From an uncultured Shewanella sp. (lineage in GTDB: Bacteria > Pseudomonadota > Gammaproteobacteria > Enterobacterales > Shewanellaceae): 64,000 nucleotides of DNA. This document shows, one piece after another, positions 53,957 through 62,673 of the stretch (positions are counted from its first letter, which is position 1; each line of letters opens with the position of its first letter). Made by a program: the position numbers and the translations under genes. The stretch is from NCBI RefSeq assembly GCF_947501665.1, contig NZ_CANMWS010000027.1:17518-81517 (forward strand), given 5' to 3'. The notes below the pieces were generated by a model. It was not told the origin of the DNA. It searched no databases and was given only the letters and a program-made list of their open reading frames with translations.

Positions 53957-54566
53957 TGTCTGTTTTGCAGGTTGATAAGCAAGTAAGCGTAGAAAAATTA
54001 TCGGATCAACGTTGCCCACTTTCTAGTGACTCTTTCTGTACTCTGGTTAATCGTATTCCAAGTATGACAAATGCTATTAACAATGCCTTCGTAGCTTTTA
54101 AATACCTTTCCATAGATGACCCATTGCTTTTCGATTGAATTATTATACCAACCTAAGTAAGTCAATGATCAGTTCAGAGCCTCTCAGGCTTTTCGATTCA
54201 AGGCGCATTGATGCAGTAAGGGTCATTTCTTTTCAAATTAATGCAACATAGAAGTGAAATGCCAGAGGGACTCACTCTGTGCAGGTTTAAAAATACGTTA
54301 TGCTGCGTTGTCTGTTTTCGATATAGAATAACGATTAGCGTCAAACTGCCGCGACCGCCATGGCCGTTCATCCACATCCCTATGAACACGCCATTTGTTC
54401 ATCCGTAAACATCAGATGGTGGGAATGTCAGTTAAAGCAGGAGCAATTAACGACCTTGCCTACCGCATTTTACATTCCCGCTTAATGATCACTTACTTAG
54501 ATTGGTATTATTACAAATTAATATGTGAATTTTAGCCAACGAATATTGATAGAATGAAATTAAGTT
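53957..54566. other. Intergenic region with MITE family C
   Basis: About 610 bases between the tRNA terminator and the zinc-ribbon gene. It is mostly taken up by the MITE at 54145-54508. Before it lies about 190 bases of unassigned sequence, where the short frame 53956-54138 starts inside the terminator and is not a gene. After it come about 60 AT-rich bases. Confidence 0.45.
54145..54508. repeat. MITE-like element, family C
   Basis: A 364-bp element with 18-bp terminal inverted repeats at 17 of 18 positions: ATACCAACCTAAGTAAGT (54145-54162) and the complement of 54491-54508 (ATACCAATCTAAGTAAGT). The second inward run TGATCA also matches. The ends are flanked by TAT-type sequence. No transposase frame is present. 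The interior run 54368-54418 recurs at 39830-39877. Confidence 0.87.
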
Positions 54567-54908
54567 TTATGGCGTCGTTTTGACATCGATGATGACTGGT
54601 TGTTCTGAGTGTATTTGGTGATGTTTGGGATCATAGAATTCGATGGCCATAAAATACAACATAAAGGCTAACCAGCCCAAAGCGATAGCTTGACTAGTGA
54701 TCCGATAGCCTTTTCGAAGAATGAACCAAGTAAAAATATAAGGTATAAAGATAATTCCCAATAATAGTGGCCATGATATCTTCCTTGTGTTTTCTGAGTT
54801 GATTACTGGTGATTGAGTTTGTTGCTCATTTGGATGCCCGCAAAGTGGGCAAGCTGAAATGTCTTTTGAGATGAGTTGTTGACATTGACTGCACTGAATA
54901 AGTGCCAT
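54567..54908 (-). CDS. Zinc-ribbon membrane protein, unknown
   Basis: A 113-residue protein. The N-terminal zinc ribbon has C-S-Q-C and C-P-L-C-G-H-P (about residues 6-27), like the YfgJ-, DUF7577- or double-zinc-ribbon type. A linker follows, then one or two membrane segments (about 46-63 and 75-92), and a short histidine-rich tail. This architecture is common in small bacterial proteins of unknown role. I prefer ATG 54908, which has AAGG eight bases upstream, because everything upstream in the open frame lacks protein features. It stands next to the pseudogene region, probably under its own promoter. Confidence 0.72.
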   Translation of the reverse strand: MALIQCSQCQQLISKDISACPLCGHPNEQQTQSPVINSENTRKISWPLLLGIIFIPYIFTWFILRKGYRITSQAIALGWLAFMLYFMAIEFYDPKHHQIHSEQPVIIDVKTTP

Positions 54909-55399
54909 GAAATGTACCTTATATCTTATAGGGATATTCTGTATTTTAGTTAATATTTTGTGAGTTGTAATTAAAATAGGTTTTGAATGTAGTTGTAAGA
55001 TAATATTTAGGGGTATATTGGGGGATCTAGATCGGCTAATAAAATCTGTATTTTTTAGTTGGCCATTAAATGGTGAGGTTCTATTCAATGTGAAGTTAAT
55101 TCCTATGGGTTAAAGTTAAATATAGGACAGGCTTATTTTTAAGCTCCATAGCCTAGCTCTTGTTCAAAGTCGAAGTGATGCTAATGGTGTGATTCGAGCT
55201 TTGGTTGGAAATTGATGAAAACACATAATGGCATTGAATATGAATAATTAATGATTCACTTTTTATTTGTCATCAATGGTGATTTACAAAACCTAGATAA
55301 GTCGTTAAGCTACTTGTAAGGATATTTTAGAGTCGTTTAACCATCCTTTTAGGTGAATCTGAAAAAATGGCTTAATCCTTTTAAAATAGTGAGGTTAAG
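54909..55399. other. Non-coding region between zinc-ribbon gene and PLP pseudogene
   Basis: About 490 AT-rich bases. The upstream extension of the zinc-ribbon frame (to 55088) lacks a ribosome site and is low complexity. I see no repeat shared with the rest of the window. It probably contains the promoter of the zinc-ribbon gene and 3' flank of the pseudogene. Confidence 0.35.
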
Positions 55400-56308
55400 C
55401 TATTTTATTTTCTTGGTTAAGTTCTGAATATATTTTACTTTTTCCTGTGAGGACTACTAATTTTTTATCGTGATAATTTAATAAATGATCATTAAACATA
55501 TCAATCATTATCGCTAATCCTCCTAATGCAGAAGGCTCAAGGTTAAGTTGGTTGTTTCTAGCCAGTAATATTGCCTCTTCCAGTGAGGTTTCTGTGAACT
55601 CACTAATAGATGAGTATTTTCCTATTTTTTCATCGCTATTTTAGTTGTAATAAAATTTTTATCGATTATGGAAAAGGGGTTAAATGGTGCGTATAGTTTA
55701 TCAGCCTTTGAATATTTATAATGTGTTTTACCTCCTATTATATTGACATTAAAAGGTTCATCAAAAATGTCACTCGATAAAAAGCTTCCATAAAGGTGTC
55801 AGGTTCCATAAGGCACAAAAATATAACCAGATTGATAATGAGAAAGGTTGGAAACGAAATCCTTGTAATAATTATTATAGGGATTAATCGCCATATTGGA
55901 TGTGATTTCGATTCCTTTTTCATTGTTTGTGAGTGCTAAAATATCAGTTGATGATAATACGTTAGACTCAAGATCACAGGTATATATTTCACAGCCTATT
56001 TTTTTCAGTATGTCGATTTCTTTTCTTGAAGAGTCAATTAATACTTTTAGCGAGGGGAGTTTATTTTTAGTTAAGGCAATTTGTATCGCATAAGCTGCAG
56101 AACCACTTGATATTAAAGATAATCTTAAAGTATCATTACTTAGTAACATATCTTGATATACAGTAATAATCGTTTGAGCCATGCGATCTTTATGGGTACC
56201 TGATGGATTTTTTGATTCATCCAATAAAACAATTTTTCCATAAATTGGATGGGTGATATTTATCGCAGAAGTGGGGAACTTAAGTATGGTTTTATTTCTT
56301 TTCAACAT
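55400..56308 (-). pseudogene. Broken PLP-dependent enzyme gene (threonine synthase/cysteine synthase fold type II)
   Basis: The 5' part (56308 down to 55799) encodes 169 residues with the fold-type II signatures K-N-P-S-G-T-H-K40-D-R (lysine that would bind PLP) and S-S-G-S-A-A-Y-A-I. It stops at TGA (55799-55801) just after V-P-Y-G-T, where such enzymes have a glycine loop (TGA is one base from GGA). Reading on in the same frame gives H-L-Y-G-S-F-L-S-S-D and about 55 further sensible residues to I-A-M-K-K. A TAG then follows at an A6 run (55625-55630). With one extra A the frame continues as I-G-K-Y-S-S-I-S-E-F and ends in N-K-I at TAG 55400-55402. So one nonsense and one frameshift mutation are present. 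The restored product would be about 300 residues. Substrate unknown. Confidence 0.8.
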
Positions 56309-56677
56309 GGTATGATATCCTTTTCAATTGTGTTGAATTGCAATGGTTTATTTTATTATTGTCAATAAATAATATTAAAACAGTATAGATAAGCGAAAAT
56401 ATCGCCTATGATAAACAATAATATCTTCTTGATTTAATAAAAAGTAACATACATATGAAAGTGTGTAAGTTAATATGTGTAACAAAATATAAATAATGTT
56501 GAATGGTATTATTTTAAGTTAGTTTATATTACTCTCATACCGTATTTTTACTGAGTAAAATGGATGAAGAACACTATTTATTCTTATCTAGAGTATTATT
56601 ATTTTTGAGTATAGAGGCTAAGAATATGCTCATCGATGTTTTCTTAGACAACATATTGACTGAGTTAATGGTTGGCT
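56309..56677. other. Intergenic region upstream of the PLP pseudogene
   Basis: About 370 bases, strongly AT-rich, with no coding frame I believe in. It would have held the pseudogene promoter. Confidence 0.35.
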
Positions 56678-57070
56678 TTAAGAAATAGACAGTTCAGTAA
56701 ACCCTGTGTTGGCATCATATTCCCGTGAGAAAGTGAGTTGTGGGTAACTATGAATAATGAGCTCACCCGTTGTATCTATGATGGAACCATCCAGTAAATG
56801 ACCTCCTAGCACTTCGCCTTTTTGGTTGGCAACCGAGATATGAATATGAGCATGTTTAGGCGTTAATGTACCCATGATTGAGACGATTTCGAGCGGCTCT
56901 TGCAGTGTTAATGTGTTTAGTGCACCTGCGAGCCGTATTTTGAGCATGGATAAACTGCCTACACATGAGGCAATGTTTCCAGCTTTTATTTGGTTGAGTA
57001 TGATCTGCTGATGAATGGCTTCCTTTAAATCTGTGCCTTGTATAAGACGGACTGCTATGGGTGTTATCAT
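56678..57070 (-). CDS. PPC/DUF296 domain protein
   Basis: A 130-residue protein consisting of one PPC domain (plant and prokaryote conserved, DUF296). Characteristic runs are R-L-I-Q-G-T-D-L-K-E-A-I, A-G-N-I-A-S-C-V-G-S-L, the E-I-V-S-I-M-G-T-L-T motif, H-A-H-I-H-I-S-V-A-N and G-G-H-L-L-D-G, with the histidines that can bind zinc in related structures. In plants the domain accompanies AT-hook DNA binding; in bacteria it stands alone as a trimer, and its role is unknown. ATG 57070 is preferred to GTG 57079. It lies downstream of DUF2999 on the same strand. Confidence 0.87.
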   Translation of the reverse strand: MITPIAVRLIQGTDLKEAIHQQIILNQIKAGNIASCVGSLSMLKIRLAGALNTLTLQEPLEIVSIMGTLTPKHAHIHISVANQKGEVLGGHLLDGSIIDTTGELIIHSYPQLTFSREYDANTGFTELSIS

Positions 57071-57161
57071 ATTTATCACGTTCTATTGTCGTTAAAGCTA
57101 ATAAAGTGTGTTAAATGGCCTATGAAGCGAGTTGATAAAAGCGCTTCATAGACCATTGTTT

Positions 57162-57413
57162 TTATTTATTTAAGCTTGCTTTTGCTGCTTCAACTTTTGA
57201 GAAATCAAGACCTAGTTCTTCGACGGCCTCTTTAATTAAGTTAGGTTGTTGCATTAATAACATCATTAAGGATTGTAATTTATCTTGTGGGATCCCTAAT
57301 TCCTGTACTGTGGTCATTGCCATGAGTGGATTTTCAGTTAATGCTTGAAATACTGAGCGGGTTTGATCGTCACTGACATTATGTTCTTTTAAGAGTGCAA
57401 GGATAGGATTCAT
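57162..57413 (-). CDS. DUF2999 family protein
   Basis: An 83-residue, largely helical protein. Its length and the sequence beginning M-N-P-I-L-A-L-L-K-E-H-N-V and ending L-G-L-D-F-S-K-V-E-x-A-K match the DUF2999 family of Shewanella and Vibrio. No function is known. The restriction of this family to marine gammaproteobacteria supports the origin I propose. It lies upstream of the PPC-domain gene (gap about 90 bases) and downstream of the hydrolase-like gene, all on one strand. Confidence 0.8.
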   Translation of the reverse strand: MNPILALLKEHNVSDDQTRSVFQALTENPLMAMTTVQELGIPQDKLQSLMMLLMQQPNLIKEAVEELGLDFSKVEAAKASLNK

Positions 57414-57542
57414 TCACTGACCTTTTGAGTTGATAATTTGAGTAATATTGACTGTAAGTGAATATATTCTATCAAAGTAACGCTCAATACAGAAAGGCTT
57501 GTTGGCGATCTTTTTCTGGTTTAGTTAGGTTATTTTTAGTAT

Positions 57543-58394
57543 TTAGCATTGCATAAATGTATCAACAACTTGATTAAACTTAATTGGGTTTTCGATAAAA
57601 GGAAAGTGTTTTCCCCCTTCTTTTACTTCAAACACCACTAATTTTGCTTGTTCGATTTGTTGACTGAGCCAAACTTGGGAAGAAAGTGAGATAGGGCTCC
57701 CTCGTCCAGCAATCACTAAAGTAGGAAGAGAAATGTGTTTGATCGTGTTTCGCCAGTCTTGATGATAATTATCATAAAAGAGTTGTGCTGCACCAATATC
57801 TGGTATGTTCGAGCTGCAGTCGAGTATGCGTTGTTTATCATCGTGAGTAATATTTTTTGATAACATGCAATTGAGCAGTATTTTTTGATATTGTTTTCCG
57901 CCAGAGTGGGTTATTTGATGAGATAGCTGCATTACTGTGGTGGTATTTGCAGTTGGACCAAATGCTAATATGTCATCTTTTGACCAAGTTGGGTTTAATA
58001 TTGGGGTCACGGCTCTATCTAATAAAATGAGTTTGTTTATATGCTTTTTACCAAAAAGTTCCCAGTAACATAGAATAATGGATGCACCAACTGCGTGGCC
58101 AAGTAAGGTCGCATCTTGTAAGTTTAGATGTTCAAGGCATTCATATAAGTCTTTGGCGAGTCGATAAACTTTATAGCCATAATCGACTTTTTGTGATTGA
58201 CCATGTCCTCTCATATCAAGTGCAATGACTCGGTATTTTTTGCTTAATTGTTGAATTTGATATGTGTATATTTCGGTATTGAGACTCCAGCTGGGAAGGA
58301 GAACAATGGGCTGCCCGCATCCTTGCTCAATATAATGTAATTTTACATTATCATTAGTGATAAAATAATGGCTATGACGCTTAAAGTTGGTCAT
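57543..58394 (-). CDS. Alpha/beta-hydrolase-fold protein without nucleophile (probable pseudoenzyme)
   Basis: A 283-residue alpha/beta hydrolase. It has the oxyanion-region L-L-P-S-W-S, the D-M-R-G-H-G-Q-S segment and the elbow L-L-G-H-A-V-G-A. At the nucleophile position of G-x-S-x-G an alanine (codon GCA, 58092-58094) replaces serine. At the acid position after strand 7 the usual D is a serine (V-I-A-G-R-G-S-P-I; codon 57696-57698). Only the histidine remains (G-G-K-H-F). Frame and length are intact. It may bind a ligand or partner without catalysis. The second ATG (58394) fits the AGGA site better than the first (58400). Two inverted repeats lie upstream, at 58533-58577 and 58582-58621. 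Confidence 0.85.
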   Translation of the reverse strand: MTNFKRHSHYFITNDNVKLHYIEQGCGQPIVLLPSWSLNTEIYTYQIQQLSKKYRVIALDMRGHGQSQKVDYGYKVYRLAKDLYECLEHLNLQDATLLGHAVGASIILCYWELFGKKHINKLILLDRAVTPILNPTWSKDDILAFGPTANTTTVMQLSHQITHSGGKQYQKILLNCMLSKNITHDDKQRILDCSSNIPDIGAAQLFYDNYHQDWRNTIKHISLPTLVIAGRGSPISLSSQVWLSQQIEQAKLVVFEVKEGGKHFPFIENPIKFNQVVDTFMQC

Positions 58395-58532
58395 ATTCAT
58401 ATCCTACAGAATGTTGGCCTTAGATACTCAGGGTGAGTGGTTCGGTTTAAGGGCGTTAGAATGGTCTTTTTGGTGCTTAGCTGTTTAATTATAGCTTGCG
58501 ATGGTTAGTATTTCTTCTTAAGTTTTTCATTA

Positions 58533-58577
58533 TCAATTGCTCCACTTATTTGTCATACAAATAAGTGGAGCAATTGA
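58533..58577. repeat. 19-bp perfect inverted repeat
   Basis: Arms 58533-58551 and 58559-58577 (beginning TCAATTGCTCCACTTATTT) are fully complementary around a 7-base loop. There is no T run on either side, so it is not a standard terminator. It lies about 140 bases upstream of the hydrolase-like gene and may be an operator or a structured leader element. Confidence 0.8.
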
Positions 58578-58581
58578 TTGT

Positions 58582-58621
58582 CACCTATCAGTGTTTATCA
58601 TATATTTTAATGTGATAGGTG
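58582..58621. repeat. 9-bp inverted repeat with long loop
   Basis: CACCTATCA (58582-58590) and TGATAGGTG (58613-58621) are perfect complements separated by 22 bases, beginning four bases after the 19-bp palindrome. Two neighbouring palindromes are unusual for plain spacer sequence. Confidence 0.6.
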
Positions 58622-59006
58622 TGTTGGCATCTCATTTGGCGGATAAAAAATTGTCATTGATATGCATGATGGCGTTATTAATAAACTGCGATTAAGTCGA
58701 AGTAGACATGTGGTATCAAAATAGGTAAGTGATAGTATTAGGAACGATGGTTTTCTTGGTTGTCATTAGCATTATTTTTTGTGTTTACTTGTTGGGCTTG
58801 GACTAAATTCAAGGTTTATAAAATGGTGTTAAACGCTCAAGCTTTACTCAAAAAGGCATAGTGAGCTAAGTAAATTTAAATAGCGGAAGCTGACGGTTAG
58901 GCAAAATGAGTTCAAGCGAAAGCGGAGAGCGAATATATGCCAACAGAAGCGGGATTATCCATTTTAGATGCAGGGAAGAAAAAACAATCGATTAGAGAGT
59001 AACATT

Positions 59007-59462
59007 ATGATTGAATTAAAATTATCGCGTATTGAAGACATTCCGCTCATTGTGACAATGGAGAATGACGTAGAAACAGCCCCCTATATTATGCCTTATG
59101 AGCATGATAAACATCAGTATGAAATGACTAATAGTGGTATTGTTTATCTTTCTATATTTGAAGGGGCATTACTTGTTGGTTTCATTATATTGTCACTAGA
59201 GCCCCATGATTCGATTGAATTTAGGCGTATTGTCATTGCTGTAAAAGGGCGGGGGATCGGCCAGCTTGCAATGCATAAAATGGAAGCGTATTGCCAATCA
59301 GTGTTGAAGGCTCAACGGATCTGGTTAGATGTATTTGAAAGTAATCTTCGAGGACTGTATCTTTATAAAAAATTAGGTTACCATCAATTTAAACAAAAAA
59401 ATATCGATGGTAAGGTATTGCTCTTTTTTGAGAAAATAATATTGCCTATTGGTAAAGGGTAA
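59007..59462 (+). CDS. GNAT-family N-acetyltransferase
   Basis: A 151-residue GNAT acetyltransferase. The acetyl-CoA binding core is I-E-F-R-R-I-V-I-A-V-K-G-R-G-I-G-Q-L-A (with the K-G-x-G-I-G-x loop), followed by I-W-L-D-V-F-E-S-N-L-R-G-L-Y-L-Y-K-K-L-G-Y, the classical motif for the C-terminal strand and helix. Substrate unknown. The start is ATG 59007, in the family frame, with GAGAG upstream; the upstream part of the open frame is not protein-like. The stop lies ten bases before the YciI-like gene, which has its own strong ribosome site, so the two form an operon. Confidence 0.85.
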   Translation: MIELKLSRIEDIPLIVTMENDVETAPYIMPYEHDKHQYEMTNSGIVYLSIFEGALLVGFIILSLEPHDSIEFRRIVIAVKGRGIGQLAMHKMEAYCQSVLKAQRIWLDVFESNLRGLYLYKKLGYHQFKQKNIDGKVLLFFEKIILPIGKG

Positions 59463-59472
59463 GGAGGAGTTA

Positions 59473-59763
59473 ATGTTTGTTGTGTCCTTGACGTATTTGG
59501 TTGATTTAAGTGAAGTGGAAATACATTTACCTGCACATATCACCTATTTAGATGCGCAGTATACCGCGGGGCATTTCTTGGCTTCTGGGCGAAAGGAGCC
59601 GCGTACCGGAGGCGTGATTTTAGCCCTTGCTGACAGTCGAGAAGTGTTAAATGATATATTAAATGCAGATCCTTTCAAGCAAAATGGCATCGCGCATTAT
59701 GACGTCACTGAATTTATACCGACTAAGACGGCCTTTGAGCTTGATTTTCTAAATAAGGCTTAA
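59473..59763 (+). CDS. YciI-like protein, second type
   Basis: A 96-residue YciI-family protein, distantly related to the YciI at 2273-2572. Shared pattern: hydrophobic N-terminus (M-F-V-V-S-L-T-Y), H-x-x-Y-L-D in the middle, an A-S-G-R-K-E-P-R-T-G-G-V-I-L-A segment in place of G-P, and D-P-F-K-x-N-G-I-A-H-Y near the end. The second form resembles small antibiotic-monooxygenase-like or YCII proteins that bind ligands in dimers. The start at ATG 59473 has a perfect AAGGAGG site. It is the second gene of a unit with the GNAT gene. Confidence 0.82.
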   Translation: MFVVSLTYLVDLSEVEIHLPAHITYLDAQYTAGHFLASGRKEPRTGGVILALADSREVLNDILNADPFKQNGIAHYDVTEFIPTKTAFELDFLNKA

Positions 59764-59953
59764 TTTTAGATAATATTAATCAAGGTCGGTGGCATGTTAT
59801 TACTGTCGAGTGTATGGATAGTCAGCGATGATAATGATTAGAGATTAGTATCGGTGGAGATGACAAACGAAATTGGCATCCTTGCCAAGGGGGGCTAATA
59901 AAACGTTATATACCTTTTAATTAATCAGATGGGTTGGTGTAAAATATAGTCAA

Positions 59954-60406
59954 TTAGCCGATACTAAATTCAAGCTCAAATCCATTGATAGCACCAGCAG
60001 ACCAGTCTTTTTTATACAAACTGACATTGGTCTTTTTGTAGATAAATTGAATATCATCGCCGTGTTTGATTGCGTGAATGATGCGGGGATCAAGTTGGCA
60101 ATCAAATACATATAAATAAAGGTCTTTAGCACAAGCCAGCAAATACTCTTTATCGGCAGGCATGTAAGCAATATCGTTGATATTTAATATTAATCTAAAG
60201 GTATGGCATTGTGTTTGATTACCTGCAATGTAATAAGCAATATGGTTGGGGTGTTCTGTTGTTTCTAGGTTAAGGTAAGAGGAGCCAGCATAGTAAAGAT
60301 CGGGATATTGTTCATCTTGTTTATATTGATCGCAGACAAGTGATTTAGAACGGTATTGAAATAATTCTCCTGCTTGCTTTGGCGCATATTTGACTAATGC
60401 TTCCAT
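59954..60406 (-). CDS. Hypothetical protein (150 aa)
   Basis: A 150-residue soluble protein without signal peptide or membrane segment. I do not recognise it. It has a good ribosome site (GAAGGAG, five to eight bases before ATG 60406) and a balanced composition, so it is a real gene. The sequence mixes alternating strands (Y-I-A-G-N-Q-T-Q, I-A-Y-Y-I-A) with a charged C-terminal part. The upstream extension in the frame to 60445 lacks similarity and a site. Convergent with the YciI-like gene, gap about 190 bases. Confidence 0.6.
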   Translation of the reverse strand: MEALVKYAPKQAGELFQYRSKSLVCDQYKQDEQYPDLYYAGSSYLNLETTEHPNHIAYYIAGNQTQCHTFRLILNINDIAYMPADKEYLLACAKDLYLYVFDCQLDPRIIHAIKHGDDIQFIYKKTNVSLYKKDWSAGAINGFELEFSIG

Positions 60407-60797
60407 GTTTTCTCCTTCAGGTTTATTTTTCAGTACGACTAACACTGTTTAACTATTCGTTAACATTACAACGTTAGCAAGTAATACTGATATACTCAAG
60501 CCTAAAGGTTATCTTTTAAATATTAGCTAAACCGAATTAATTATGAATAAAGATAACTTATTTAGTTAACTGAAAACTTCATATTTAAAAGAGCTTATTT
60601 ATTATTTTTAGACGAGTATGAGGCAATATCTTGCTTAGCGGCTTATGTTTCTTGATTGAGGGCGGAGCCTTCAAAAAGTGATGAGTTTTGCTAATACTTG
60701 ATTTTGTTACTTTAGGCGGGCAATTTATTGTTGGATTGAATACAGCTCATTTTTCAGACTAGGAGGTAATGTGCACCTAATAAGGGTCAATGAGCTA
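60407..60797. other. Intergenic region
   Basis: About 390 bases upstream of the hypothetical gene, AT-rich with no strong frame. A GGAGG site near 60764 leads only to a three-codon frame, so it is not a gene. No hairpin of note. Confidence 0.35.
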
Positions 60798-60983
60798 TTA
60801 AGATTGAGAAAATAAATTTGTATCTAAATTAAGTACACTTTTTTCTTCAGTGATGGCTTTTACATCGCCAGAATCTTCTTGAGTGAAATACTGCTTTATC
60901 CCTGTGTTTTCGATATTCTCTTTTATTTTAAGTTTTTGTTTTTGTAAAAAAAATTTTATATCTTCATCTAAATTACATGCCAT
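60798..60983 (-). CDS. Small hypothetical protein (61 aa), uncertain
   Basis: A 61-codon frame with a plausible composition: charged N-terminus (M-A-C-N-L-D-E-D-I), a lysine and glutamate-rich helix (F-L-Q-K-Q-K-L-K-I-K-E-N-I-E) and a short polar tail. The ribosome site is weak (GGGAT eight bases upstream). No neighbour suggests a role. I list it because the sequence reads like protein, but it could be chance in AT-rich DNA. Confidence 0.35.
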   Translation of the reverse strand: MACNLDEDIKFFLQKQKLKIKENIENTGIKQYFTQEDSGDVKAITEEKSVLNLDTNLFSQS

Positions 60984-61327
60984 GGTTGAAATCCCTAAAT
61001 TACTTTAATATTACAAATTTATTATTCTTTAGGCCGTTTATAGCATGGAATTTTATTTTGTCAAAGTTGATAGGTGTTATAAATTGTATCATAATTGAGC
61101 AATTACTCAGAGTTTTAAGGGGTAAAAAGCGTTTTTTGTATACAAAAAAGAGTGAGTTAATTATCTGCATAAAAAGCAGATAAGAAAGAAATTTTTTTTT
61201 GATGTGTTACATCAAGTTTCTCTTTTGTTAAAGTTGATTGATTGTTTTGTATTCATAAACAATATGATTTTTGATATATCCCGAGTTTAAGTTAAATAAA
61301 AACGGATATTATTTACTTAGAGTGATG
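60984..61327. other. AT-rich intergenic region
   Basis: About 340 very AT-rich bases. Nothing I can support as a gene or structure. The right end reaches the TFIIB-type zinc-ribbon gene. Confidence 0.3.
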
Positions 61328-61837
61328 TTAGGGATTAAATAAGTATAAAAAAGAATTGATTTTCTTTATATTGCTTATCCTGTGAGACATAGCTTCTTTT
61401 GCTTCTAAGTGCTGGATATGATCATGGTATTTTGCACTGTGAAGGATATTTTCTTCAAATGCTCTTGAAGCATTTTCTCTATCGGCTTTTGTTGGAAAGA
61501 GTGTTCTTATTTTTTCCAGTTCGCCGTAATCAAACCAAAACCCGCCACAACTAGGACACTCATCGACTTCAATGATTTTTTTCGGGCTATAGAAGTGTCT
61601 CTGCATGGTGACATCTATACATTTAGGACATTGAATACGCTGCGTTAAGTCTAACTTTGGTGGGACAAACTGTTTTAAATGTTCCACTAACACTTGACCG
61701 CGGCGTTCATGCTTTTCATCGAAATGCTGTAACTCTAAGTGGTCAAAAAATACGCCACCACAAGTGAGTGAAATATCGACAGTGATACCACCGACTTGGA
61801 CTGGTTTAAGCGTTGAGCCTGTTCTTGGGCATCGCAT
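61328..61837 (-). CDS. zf-TFIIB domain protein
   Basis: A 169-residue protein with two TFIIB-type zinc ribbons: the first from C-P-R-T-G to C-G-G-V-F-F-D (residues about 3-32), the second from C-P-K-C to C-P-S-C-G-G-F-W-F-D (about 69-102). The first lacks one cysteine of its initial pair. The rest is helical and charged. Function unknown, although such domains are often tied to nucleic-acid or redox roles. ATG 61837 lies one base after the DedA stop, so the two genes form an operon. Confidence 0.8.
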   Translation of the reverse strand: MRCPRTGSTLKPVQVGGITVDISLTCGGVFFDHLELQHFDEKHERRGQVLVEHLKQFVPPKLDLTQRIQCPKCIDVTMQRHFYSPKKIIEVDECPSCGGFWFDYGELEKIRTLFPTKADRENASRAFEENILHSAKYHDHIQHLEAKEAMSHRISNIKKINSFLYLFNP

Positions 61838-61838
61838 A

Positions 61839-62507
61839 TCATTTTTCCGATAATGAGTTTTCTTCTGTTTTCTTTTTTCTATTCTGTATCATGCATCCGA
61901 AAATGGGTAACAGAATAGAAATCACAATAATGCCTAATATGATTGCACTTAAATGGTGTTTGACAATCGGTATATGACCTAAAAAATAGCCTACTTCAAT
62001 AAGGATCGCAATCCAAGCTAATGAGCCTATTCCATTAAAAAATTGAAATCGCCGCCAGTTCATGGCTGCAATGCCAGCAATAAATGGAACAAAAGTGCGT
62101 ACGATAGGGATAAAGCGGCCAAAAATAAGTGCTATGCCGCCGTATCGTTGATAAAAATGATGGGCTTTTTGCAGGTGAAAAGGGTTGAACCAGCGGGAGC
62201 GAGGAAAGTGAAAGACTTTCGAGCCTAACCATTTACCTGTGAAGTAATTCACGGTATTACCTAATATTGCAGCAAACATTAATGAAGGTAATAGTATTGT
62301 AATATCCAATGTGCCGAGACTGGCCAAGTAACCTAGCGCTAATAATAAAGAGTCACCCGGTAAAAAGGGGAAAATAATGAAGCCAGTCTCACCAAAAATA
62401 ATAAGGAAAAATAATAGATAAGACCAATTTCCCATATGTTCGACGAGAGCATTAAGGTGGGTATTTAAATGTAAAATAAAATCAATGAATATGGCTAAAT
62501 ATTGCAT
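61839..62507 (-). CDS. dedA: DedA family membrane protein
   Basis: A 222-residue polytopic membrane protein (E. coli DedA 219). The family motifs are F-G-E-T-G-F-I-I-F-P-F-L-P-G-D-S-L-L-L-A-L-G (about 39-60) and F-G-R-F-I-P-I-V-R-T-F-V-P-F-I-A-G (about 129-145), with the arginines seen in functional family members. About five to six membrane segments. DedA proteins act as undecaprenyl phosphate or phospholipid transporters and affect pH and envelope homeostasis. It overlaps nothing, and its stop is one base from the zf-TFIIB gene, giving an apparent two-gene unit. Confidence 0.92.
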   Translation of the reverse strand: MQYLAIFIDFILHLNTHLNALVEHMGNWSYLLFFLIIFGETGFIIFPFLPGDSLLLALGYLASLGTLDITILLPSLMFAAILGNTVNYFTGKWLGSKVFHFPRSRWFNPFHLQKAHHFYQRYGGIALIFGRFIPIVRTFVPFIAGIAAMNWRRFQFFNGIGSLAWIAILIEVGYFLGHIPIVKHHLSAIILGIIVISILLPIFGCMIQNRKKKTEENSLSEK

Positions 62508-62673
62508 GGACAGATTATTTACTAAAAGCGTAAAAATACCTAGTGTTGACCTGTAACTATATGTTTTTATCCTTAAGAAAAACGGATAGATAGTTTAACC
62601 ATATGTTGTGTAGCTATTTTTTTAATAATAATTTAGGATTAATTATTATTTATTATCATTAAGGTGATGTGTG

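Larger units (their letters stand above)
58395..59006. other. Intergenic region with two inverted repeats
   Basis: About 610 bases between the divergent pseudoenzyme-like hydrolase gene and the GNAT gene. It contains a perfect 19-bp inverted repeat and a second 9-bp one (listed separately). The rest is AT-rich with no convincing frame. The GNAT start has a GAGAG site at its right end. Confidence 0.45.

Noticed and set aside
53956..54138. 60-codon frame after the tRNA-Leu terminator
   Set aside because: Starts in the terminator T run and has no ribosome site.
55799..55801. In-frame TGA of the PLP gene considered as a selenocysteine codon
   Set aside because: No selenocysteine insertion element is recognisable, the position fits a glycine, and a second frameshift lies downstream.
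60755..60785. Good ribosome site GGAGG with ATG
   Set aside because: The reading frame stops after three codons.
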